The notes under the pieces are model-generated. The model was not told where the DNA came from. It saw only the letters and a program-made list of their open reading frames with translations, and searched no databases. A stretch of DNA of 10,378 bases from Gammaproteobacteria bacterium (GTDB lineage Bacteria > Pseudomonadota > Gammaproteobacteria > Competibacterales > Competibacteraceae). The position numbers and the translations under genes were made by a program. The stretch covers positions 1 through 10,378 of the forward strand of contig PWUP01000349.1 in the NCBI GenBank assembly GCA_003562535.1, written 5' to 3'. Positions 5,452 to 10,378 of the stretch are shown in pieces. Positions within the stretch are counted from its first letter, which is position 1; every line of letters begins with the position of its first letter.

Positions 5452-5910
5452 ATGAATAGCCAACCCCCTCACCCCTTATTCACCCGCTTACACGCTCGGT
5501 TGCAGCGCCAACCGAGTGTAGTATGGCCCGTGTTATACATGCTGGGCATTTTCGCGTTGTCCTCAGTACCAGGGGTGATTCCCGATGATGCGCCCGCGCC
5601 GTATCAGATTTTTAACTGGGTGCCACCGGCTATCCAGAATCTGCTGCATATCCCAGTGTATGCCGGTTTGGCCTTTCTATGGCGCTGGTATTTAGCCGTG
5701 CCCTTGCGCCCCTTGGTCGCCGTACTGATGGCTTTACTGATCACCATCAGTTATGGGATATTTGACGAGTGGTATCAGTCGTTTGTGCCTGGGCGTTATT
5801 CCTCGTTCACCGATGTTGTGTTTAACAGCATCGGCGCGGGCCTGGGGGTGCTGGCGTATGCTTGGCTCCGCCACACGCTTTACACCAAAATTTCGACGGC
5901 CTCTGGATGA
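5452..5910 (+). CDS. VanZ-family membrane protein
   Basis: This 152-residue inner-membrane protein has four predicted hydrophobic segments (about residues 24-40, 60-82, 84-103 and 118-139). The family signature is clear: SSVPG near the end of the first segment, LLHIPVYAGLA (64-74), and DEWYQSFVPGRYSSFTDVV (105-123) followed by NSIGAGLG. VanZ-like proteins are named after the teicoplanin-resistance accessory protein, but most are uncharacterised. Several occur near envelope or exopolysaccharide genes, including exosortase loci. The ATG at 5452 is 23 bases after gabD and lacks a good Shine-Dalgarno, so expression may depend on gabD translation. Its last 31 bp overlap the 3' end of the convergent decarboxylase gene, which is unusual and constrains both sequences. 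The link to the exosortase-A pair is positional inference. Confidence 0.88.
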   Translation: MNSQPPHPLFTRLHARLQRQPSVVWPVLYMLGIFALSSVPGVIPDDAPAPYQIFNWVPPAIQNLLHIPVYAGLAFLWRWYLAVPLRPLVAVLMALLITISYGIFDEWYQSFVPGRYSSFTDVVFNSIGAGLGVLAYAWLRHTLYTKISTASG

Positions 5911-7112
5911 CCCAGAAATTTCTCCGGGCTAGCGGTTAAGCCATAGGCCCCGGATTGAAACACCACGACCAAATCACCGATCTCGGCCACGGGCAGCAGC
6001 ATCCGCTCACCGAGTAAATCCAAGGGCGTACACAGCGGCCCCACCACCGAGGCGGTTTCGCGGTCATTGGCTCCCATGCGGTTGGCAATGGCTACGGGGT
6101 AGTTTTTGCGGATGATCTGGCCAAAATTCCCCGATGCCGCCAAGTGATGATGCAGACCGCCATCAGTGACTAGGTAGGGATGACCACGCGAGAGCTTACG
6201 GTCAATCACTCGGCAGACATACAGTCCCGCTTCGCCGACCAAATAGCGCCCCAGTTCAATAACTATGCGGGCTGAGGGCAGGTGTTGGGCAGCCTCTGCG
6301 ACCAGAGTGGTTAAATGGACACCAATCGGGGCTAAATCCAAATGGGACTCACCTGGAAAATAGGGAATCCCAAAGCCCCCGCCTAAATTCAAAAATTTCA
6401 CTGGGGCGGGGGCGTGTTCCGCCAAGCGCCGGGCAAGCTCAAAACTCTGGCGCTGGGCTTCGATAATCGCCTCGGCACGCAGATTTTGCGAACCGGCATA
6501 CAAATGAAACCCCTCGAACGCCAGTCCTGCGGTTGCAATCTCCGCCAGCAGTGCTGGGACGTGTTCGGTATCCACCCCGAATTGTTTCGGCCCGCCCCCC
6601 ATTTTCATGCCCGAGCTTTTCAGCTCAAAATCGGGATTGACCCGCACCGCCACTCGTGCCGGCAGACCGAGTGCTTGGGAGGCCGCCGCCAGCACCGGCA
6701 CTTCGCGGAACGATTCGATATTGATTAAAATACCGGCGGCTACGGCCTGGTGCAGTTCCGCATCGCGCTTGCCGGGGCCGGCGAAGCTGATTTCCGCCGG
6801 ATCGGCACCGGCATCCAACGCCACCTGCAATTCCCCCGCTGAGGCCACATCAATACCATCGACTAAACGCACCATGTGACCGACCAGGGCGGGCATGGGA
6901 TTGGCTTTCATAGCGTAATGCAGGGAAATAGCGGGTGGCAGGGCTTGACGCAGTTCCGCTACCCGTCGATCCAGGAGCTGACGGTCATAGGCATAAAACG
7001 GCGTGCGGCCTACTCGGGCGGCGACGCGACTCAGTGGTAGACCAGCGATCAGCAGTTCGCCATTGTCCACCGCGAATTGGTGCATGGGGGCATGGGCAGC
7101 AGGGGTTTTCAT
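5880..7112 (-). CDS. PLP-dependent decarboxylase, exosortase-A system-associated
   Basis: This 410-residue fold-III PLP enzyme resembles diaminopimelate and ornithine decarboxylases. The alanine-racemase-like barrel contains the Schiff-base lysine Lys69 in YAMKANP. The phosphate-binding GGGFGIPY is at 244-251, ELGRYLVGEAG at 286-296, and the C-terminal beta domain has GPLCTPLDLL (358-367) with the presumed active-site Cys361 and FQSGAYG (385-391). The combination with an adjacent AMP-forming ligase matches the subfamily associated with exosortase A (PEP-CTERM sorting/exopolysaccharide loci, TIGR03099-like). Its substrate is not established. It may feed a decarboxylated amino-acid product to the partner ligase, but that is inference. 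Its ATG overlaps the ligase stop by one base (TGATG), implying translational coupling. The 3' end overlaps the convergent vanZ by 31 bp. Ordinary LysA is the alternative, but context argues against it. Confidence 0.85.
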   Translation of the reverse strand: MKTPAAHAPMHQFAVDNGELLIAGLPLSRVAARVGRTPFYAYDRQLLDRRVAELRQALPPAISLHYAMKANPMPALVGHMVRLVDGIDVASAGELQVALDAGADPAEISFAGPGKRDAELHQAVAAGILINIESFREVPVLAAASQALGLPARVAVRVNPDFELKSSGMKMGGGPKQFGVDTEHVPALLAEIATAGLAFEGFHLYAGSQNLRAEAIIEAQRQSFELARRLAEHAPAPVKFLNLGGGFGIPYFPGESHLDLAPIGVHLTTLVAEAAQHLPSARIVIELGRYLVGEAGLYVCRVIDRKLSRGHPYLVTDGGLHHHLAASGNFGQIIRKNYPVAIANRMGANDRETASVVGPLCTPLDLLGERMLLPVAEIGDLVVVFQSGAYGLTASPEKFLGHPEAVEILV

Positions 7113-8683
7113 CAGATCAATGCCTTACGGTCGATTTTGCCATTGGGGTTACGCGGTAAGGGGCCGTCGTGAACATCAATCCGTGTCGGCACCATGTAGC
7201 CGGGCATGCGTTGACGGCATTCCGCCAATAAGGCGTCGGTGTCCAAGAGGAGATTGGGGCGCGGGGTGACAATCACGGCAATGGTTTGCCCCAGTGTGGG
7301 ATGCTCTACACCAAAGGCGATGCACTCGCCGACCATTTGCGTAGCGTAGAGGATTTCTTCCACTTCACTTGGGCTGACCCGATAACCCGAAGTCTTGATC
7401 ATTTCATCACGGCGGCCAATAAAATACAAATATCCGTCTTCATCGCGGCGTACGGTATCACCGGAAAACACGGCTATTTCCGGGAGAATTAATCCGGCTT
7501 GGCGACCGGGTGCAACGGGCGGTAGCGGGCGGAAGCGTTCTGCCGTGCGTTCAGCGTCGTTCCAATACCCCAAGGCCACCAGCGCCCCCCGTTGCACCAG
7601 TTCCCCCGGTTCATTAGGCGCACACTCACTGCCATCTTCACGCAATACTAAGACCTCGGCATTAGGGATGGCTTTGCCGATGGAATCTGGGCGCTGATCG
7701 ACTTGTTCTGGAGGTAAATACGTTGCCCGAAACGCCTCGGTCAGGCCATACATGAGATACGGTCGGGTGCGCGGCAACCGCTCGCGCAGTTTCTTCAGGG
7801 TGTCCTGCGGCATCCGCCCACCGGTATTGGCGATATAGCGCAAATGGCGATCAATCCCCTCCGGCCAATCCAGTTGGGTTAATTGAATCCACAGCGGTGG
7901 TACCGCAGTCAAACCGGTAATGTGTTCACGAACTAAGGTTTTCAAGACATCTCGCGGCAGCAGATAATTGAGTAATACAACCCGTGCGCCGCTGTGAAAG
8001 GCGGTGGTAAGCTGAGAAAATCCGGCATCGAAGGATAAGGGCAGGGCGGCAAGCAGGTTATCATCGGCGCGATTTTCCAAATACTGAGCCACACTTTTAG
8101 CCCCACAAACCATATTGCGGTGCGACAGTACCACACCTTTGGGACGCCCCGTGCTGCCGGAGGTGTATAAAATGGCGGCGATATCGCTATCAATCACCCG
8201 TAAGCCGCCACAGGCCGCCACATCCAGCAGTTCGTTCCAGCTTTGTACCCGGATGCCGCCCCATTGGGGGCGCTCATCAGGGGCATCGGTTACAATAACA
8301 TGTCGTAAATCATGGCACTCAGTGAGGGTGTCTCCGAGGCTTGCTAGGCGCGTTGGCGAGGTGATTAATACCCGCACATTGCAATCACGGAGAATATGCC
8401 CGACCTGTGCCGGTTTTAAAATCGGGTTAATCGGTACAAACGCGCCACCTGCCGTAGTGGTGCCAAAACAGGCGACGACGGTTTCAATCCGTTTTTCTAG
8501 GTAAATCGCCACCCGTTCGCCACGCACCAACCCCAAGCCTTGTAAACCGGCAGCGCAGAGTTCGCTCGCCGTAGCTAATTCGGCATAGGCCATATTCATA
8601 CCAGAATGGCTGAGCGCTATCGCATCGGGGTTGCGTTGCGCTGAAGCCTGAACAAGATCATGCAGCAAAACAGTGTGTGCCAT
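7112..8683 (-). CDS. AMP-forming acyl-CoA ligase, exosortase-A system-associated
   Basis: This 523-residue ANL-superfamily adenylating enzyme carries all core motifs. These are the P-loop YTSGSTGRPKG (173-183), YGLTE (312-316), SGDT with Asp409, the hinge GRRDEMIKTSGYRVSP (423-438), and PRNPNGKIDRK with the catalytic Lys516. Such enzymes activate a carboxylate as an acyl-adenylate and transfer it to CoA or to a carrier protein. The sequence, notably MYGLTEAFRATYLPPEQVD around residue 311 and RPDSIGKAIPNAEVLVLRED, fits the exosortase-A associated ligase family (TIGR03098-like). That family normally sits beside the PLP decarboxylase, as here. The true acyl substrate is unknown. The ATG at 8683 has AAGGA about six bases upstream. 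A promoter candidate lies at 8750-8780 with a 16-bp palindrome in the leader. The stop overlaps the decarboxylase start, so both form an operon. Confidence 0.9.
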   Translation of the reverse strand: MAHTVLLHDLVQASAQRNPDAIALSHSGMNMAYAELATASELCAAGLQGLGLVRGERVAIYLEKRIETVVACFGTTTAGGAFVPINPILKPAQVGHILRDCNVRVLITSPTRLASLGDTLTECHDLRHVIVTDAPDERPQWGGIRVQSWNELLDVAACGGLRVIDSDIAAILYTSGSTGRPKGVVLSHRNMVCGAKSVAQYLENRADDNLLAALPLSFDAGFSQLTTAFHSGARVVLLNYLLPRDVLKTLVREHITGLTAVPPLWIQLTQLDWPEGIDRHLRYIANTGGRMPQDTLKKLRERLPRTRPYLMYGLTEAFRATYLPPEQVDQRPDSIGKAIPNAEVLVLREDGSECAPNEPGELVQRGALVALGYWNDAERTAERFRPLPPVAPGRQAGLILPEIAVFSGDTVRRDEDGYLYFIGRRDEMIKTSGYRVSPSEVEEILYATQMVGECIAFGVEHPTLGQTIAVIVTPRPNLLLDTDALLAECRQRMPGYMVPTRIDVHDGPLPRNPNGKIDRKALI

Positions 8684-8716
8684 AGTATTCCTTGGAGTTA
8701 CCGTAAAACGTGAGCA

Positions 8717-8732
8717 TAGCCTGCACAGGCTA
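8717..8732. promoter_or_regulatory. 16-bp palindrome in the ligase leader
   Basis: TAGCCTGCACAGGCTA is a perfect inverted repeat (7-bp arms, 2-bp centre). It lies between the candidate -10 box and the ribosome-binding site of the ligase-decarboxylase operon. It could be an operator or a leader hairpin. There is no evidence for a specific binder. Confidence 0.35.
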
Positions 8733-8749
8733 ACGCTGGCTATTTTGAT

Positions 8750-8780
8750 AGTATAGCGGCTCGCTCTGTTCCCCGTGCAA
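8750..8780 (-). promoter_or_regulatory. Candidate promoter of the ligase-decarboxylase operon
   Basis: On the minus strand TATACT (8755-8750) is a strong -10 match. TTGCAC (8780-8775) stands 19 bp upstream as a possible -35, which is a slightly long spacer. It would start transcription about 60 bp before the ligase ATG. Assigned by eye. Confidence 0.4.
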
Positions 8781-9338
8781 TGGGCGGGTCACTCATTGGC
8801 GACAACTTCCGCAAATGTAGATGCTGACTTGTTGCGCTTTTCATCGTGGCTGCAAGCTACTACCAAAGCAACAAGTCACTACCAAAGCAAATTGAACACG
8901 CAGAAGCTCGCACAGCTGAAGGTAGAGCTCAAAAATCTCGAGGCCGCGATTCAACAGAAATTCCCCGATGGTAGGCCAACTGGGATAGGAGTACTGGCGA
9001 TTATTGCGCCAGGCGATGTGACGATTGGTGGATTGAAAAAGATGTTGGATACCATCAATTCCGTGCAACGCGATCACGGTCTGGCGGCAGGATGCGCTGC
9101 GGCATTGGTCTCGACTGTCGTAATCCCATTTATCATAACTTGGGGCAAGGCTGCGGACACTTTCTTGACGATTGGAGAAATTGTAATGGGAAACCCCAAA
9201 CACGGTAGCCCCGCTGAATACGATCGTGCTATGCGTGAAATCAGAGCAATTCGACAAAAGGTTCAGTCAGCTGGAACTCACGGTTCGCTCATTTTTTCTC
9301 GTTCCACGCTCCTGCGTGGGAATGCATACCAAGCCTAG
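8775..9338 (+). CDS. Hypothetical protein, probably frameshifted and decayed
   Basis: I do not recognise this 187-residue open frame. It begins with GTG without a ribosome-binding site, inside the candidate promoter of the divergent ligase gene, so the start is doubtful. The body looks coding: a Lys/Gln/Leu/Glu-rich helix likely to be coiled coil (about residues 40-62), a hydrophobic, possibly membrane segment (102-123) and a charged C-terminal helix (148-165). The last 20 or so residues are translated from an intergenic hairpin repeat. A 13-bp sequence occurs twice, 19 bp apart (8859-8871 and 8878-8890). Removing one unit joins the body to an upstream frame encoding the hydrophobic LVALFIVAASYYQSKL, a credible membrane anchor. 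The original gene was probably a membrane-anchored coiled-coil protein that lost its frame here. Its function is unknown. Confidence 0.45.
   Translation: MQWAGHSLATTSANVDADLLRFSSWLQATTKATSHYQSKLNTQKLAQLKVELKNLEAAIQQKFPDGRPTGIGVLAIIAPGDVTIGGLKKMLDTINSVQRDHGLAAGCAAALVSTVVIPFIITWGKAADTFLTIGEIVMGNPKHGSPAEYDRAMREIRAIRQKVQSAGTHGSLIFSRSTLLRGNAYQA
8859..8890. repeat. 13-bp direct repeat with 19-bp offset inside the hypothetical gene
   Basis: ACTACCAAAGCAA is present at 8859-8871 and 8878-8890, separated by six bases. The 19-bp offset is not a multiple of three, so a duplication here would shift the reading frame of the surrounding gene. Confidence 0.75.
9299..9331. repeat. GCGTGGGAATGC-type intergenic hairpin repeat
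   Basis: The segment from TCGTTCCACGC through GCGTGGGAATGCATACC can form a CCACGC (9304-9309) / GCGTGG (9314-9319) hairpin with a TCCT loop, flanked by TT and AA. It resembles the widespread gammaproteobacterial form TTCCCACGC...GCGTGGGAA, here missing one C in the left arm. Family recognition is from memory; the hairpin is visible. Confidence 0.5.
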
Positions 9339-9350
9339 ATTATCCACCTC

Positions 9351-9379
9351 GTCATTCCGCCATGGACTGCCGGAATGAC
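9351..9379. repeat. GTCATTCCG/CGGAATGAC hairpin repeat
   Basis: GTCATTCCG (9351-9359) and CGGAATGAC (9371-9379) are perfect 9-bp inverted arms around an 11-base centre. Elements with TCATTCC/GGAATGA arms are common dispersed intergenic repeats in proteobacteria. There is no T-run on either side, so a simple terminator is unlikely. Confidence 0.5.
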
Positions 9380-9421
9380 AGCATGGAGACCCGAGTTATG
9401 CCCGTGCAGCAAAAACGCTAC

Positions 9422-9444
9422 GGACGGGGCAATATGCCCCGTCC
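9422..9444. terminator. Strong GC hairpin GGACGGGGC/GCCCCGTCC
   Basis: GGACGGGGC (9422-9430) pairs perfectly with GCCCCGTCC (9436-9444) around an AATAT loop. On the minus strand it is followed after six bases by TTTTT, so it may end minus-strand transcription coming from the transposase side. The T-run is displaced, which makes this a weak terminator call. It could be another repeat. Confidence 0.35.
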
Positions 9445-9462
9445 AGCAGCGGCTTAGCGGTG

Positions 9463-9813
9463 TCAAGAGGTGTCGGGGGCGTTGGGGGTGAGCCAATCCC
9501 CGGAGCGCTGTCCTCGGATCATGGCCGCCCATAGGGTGTGCCAATCGGGAATATGGACGGTGAGAAACAGGTTGCGTAGCCGCCCCCAGAGGACGATACG
9601 GGCATGAAACCGATTCCGTGCGGAGCTAATTGCAAAACTGTCTTGTAACGCTTGACGCAAATAAAGACTTGGATTGTTGAACCCAATCGGTGGAGAGTAT
9701 CCGCTATTTTGGGCTATGTTGTGATGAAATGACCCGATGTTTATCGCTAGAGGTCGATTGTTGACCACACGCGCCCCTTGCCTTGACGACACTACGTGGA
9801 ATCCCGCCCACAC
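9463..9813 (-). other. Doubtful open frame downstream of the transposase
   Basis: A 116-codon frame starts at GTG, beginning 14 bases after the transposase stop on the same strand, and has no good ribosome-binding site. The front half has little character. The second half (about residues 55-110, with ARNRFHARIVLWGRLRNLFL and HIPDWHTLWAA) has a protein-like mix of hydrophobic, aromatic and arginine residues and could be a remnant of a real gene. I recognise no family. Together with the hairpins at 9351-9379 and 9422-9444, this is the content of the 9339-9826 stretch. It may include the left end of the insertion sequence, whose terminal repeat I cannot define without its other end. Confidence 0.25.
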
Positions 9814-9826
9814 TCCGCTCGGTGGG

Positions 9827-10378
9827 CTAACTCAGTAACCGCATGATCGGTTCAGCGGCAATCACCAAGATGCCGAACATGAGATGGGTATAGACCTTGG
9901 GTGCACCGCGCACTCGAATCTGACGGCCACCCTGGGCGTCTTTGAGCAGGCTGTGGGTTCGTTCAACTTGGCTACGGATCTTGTAGCGTTCGGCCTCGTG
10001 AGGCTCAAAGGGGCGCTTCTTACCTGCCCGAGGATGGTGATCGATCAATGGAACCCGTCCCTGACTCCGGGAGGCTTCACGGATGACCTCGCTGCAATAG
10101 GCCGCATCGGCCAAGTCATAGCCATACGGGATTCGTGCGCTGGTGATCTGCATCAAGGGAATGGCGACCTGGCTGTCATATAGCGAAGCCGAGGTGAGCA
10201 GGGCACTGACAGGGAGGTCTCCATCTGTCGTGCTGATATGCCGTTTGTAGCCCACCCAGGTCTCCTTGACGCCCTTGCTGTTTTTCTTGGTACCAAAATC
10301 ACAGGCCATGGGCAGCCCCTTGAGATTCTGCTCCACGGGTTGTGTGACTTGTCGCTCAAGTACCGTCGGTTCTTTCGG
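9827..10378 (-). CDS. IS4/IS5-type DDE transposase, C-terminal part (cut by window edge)
   Basis: The reading frame is open from the window edge and ends at TAG 9827-9829, giving the last 183 residues or so of a transposase. CDFGTKKNSKG and ETWVGYKRHISTTDGDLPV resemble the part of the DDE_Tnp_1 catalytic domain that carries the first acidic residue. DLADAAYCSEVI carries the second Asp, and RSQVERTHSLLKDAQGG carries the catalytic Glu in the Y-(2)-R-(3)-E-like context. The tail IRVRGAPKVYTHLMFGILVIAAEPIMRLL is characteristic of this transposase group. A GTG within the frame at 10336 is not needed as a start because the frame continues beyond it. Whether the full element is intact cannot be judged. 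The visible part has no frameshift or internal stop. Family placement (IS5/IS4/IS1182 group) is approximate. Confidence 0.85.
   Translation of the reverse strand, partial: PKEPTVLERQVTQPVEQNLKGLPMACDFGTKKNSKGVKETWVGYKRHISTTDGDLPVSALLTSASLYDSQVAIPLMQITSARIPYGYDLADAAYCSEVIREASRSQGRVPLIDHHPRAGKKRPFEPHEAERYKIRSQVERTHSLLKDAQGGRQIRVRGAPKVYTHLMFGILVIAAEPIMRLLS
9827..10378 (-). mobile_element. Partial insertion sequence (IS4/IS5 superfamily)
   Basis: The transposase fragment marks an insertion sequence that continues past the right edge. The left terminal inverted repeat should lie within roughly the 200 bp left of the stop codon. With only one end in view neither the terminal repeat nor the target-site duplication can be identified, so the left boundary given is only the gene end. 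Confidence 0.55.

Noticed and set aside
6414..8504. Several plus-strand frames of 60-129 codons inside the ligase and decarboxylase genes
   Set aside because: They are antisense to strongly conserved enzymes and lack family features.
9806..9827. GCCCAC/GTGGGC inverted repeat at the transposase stop codon
   Set aside because: Six-bp arms with a 10-base loop and no T-run; it might belong to the insertion-sequence end but cannot be assigned without the other terminus.
1..10378. CRISPR array, toxin-antitoxin pair or defence operon
   Set aside because: No regularly spaced repeats were found. The two Arc-like genes are divergent and have no toxin partner. No known defence domains are recognisable.

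Overview
The window looks like chromosomal DNA of a gammaproteobacterium, or a close proteobacterial relative. The evidence is a [NiFe]-hydrogenase maturation protease of the HoxW/HupD type, a GabD-type dehydrogenase, an exosortase-A (PEP-CTERM) associated ligase/decarboxylase pair, and GCGTGGG- and GGAATGAC-type intergenic hairpin repeats. No species can be named from the sequence alone.

Left third (1 to about 3023): the right-hand end of an integrated element. It holds two divergent Arc-like ribbon-helix-helix regulators (115-321 minus, 409-648 plus) separated by a control region with phased GATTC/GAATC half-sites. An AlpA-type regulator (645-839 minus) shares its stop-codon bases with the second Arc gene. 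An unrecognised 210-residue protein (922-1554 minus) has an ATGA overlap with a tyrosine integrase (1551-2807 minus). Immediately to the right is the 3' portion of a tRNA-Pro(GGG), anticodon arm to CCA (2974-3023), with no 5' half. This is the expected attachment-site duplication, so the element extends leftward and an intact tRNA-Pro(GGG) is predicted beyond position 1. GGGGTAAC repeats occur on both sides of the fragment, which may mean that a second, decayed element lies to its right.

Middle (about 3024-5910): after the tRNA terminator and some 400 bp without a convincing gene comes a plus-strand run with short gaps: hydrogenase maturation protease, succinate-semialdehyde dehydrogenase (gabD) and a VanZ-family membrane protein. 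No hydrogenase subunit genes are present.

Right (5880-8683, minus strand): an AMP-forming acyl-CoA ligase and a PLP-dependent decarboxylase overlap as TGATG and match the exosortase-A associated pair. The decarboxylase 3' end overlaps vanZ by 31 bp tail to tail. No exosortase, PEP-CTERM protein or acyl carrier protein is visible here.

Right edge (8775-10378): a hypothetical gene that appears frameshifted by a 19-bp direct duplication and runs into a repeat at its 3' end; a cluster of intergenic hairpins; a doubtful minus-strand ORF; and the 3' part of an IS4/IS5-type DDE transposase cut by the window edge. This end looks like a decaying, IS-affected intergenic zone.

I found no CRISPR array or complete RNA gene, and no clearly new multi-gene system. 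The least ordinary observations are the phased operator array between the two Arc genes, the attachment-site architecture, and the 19-bp duplication.
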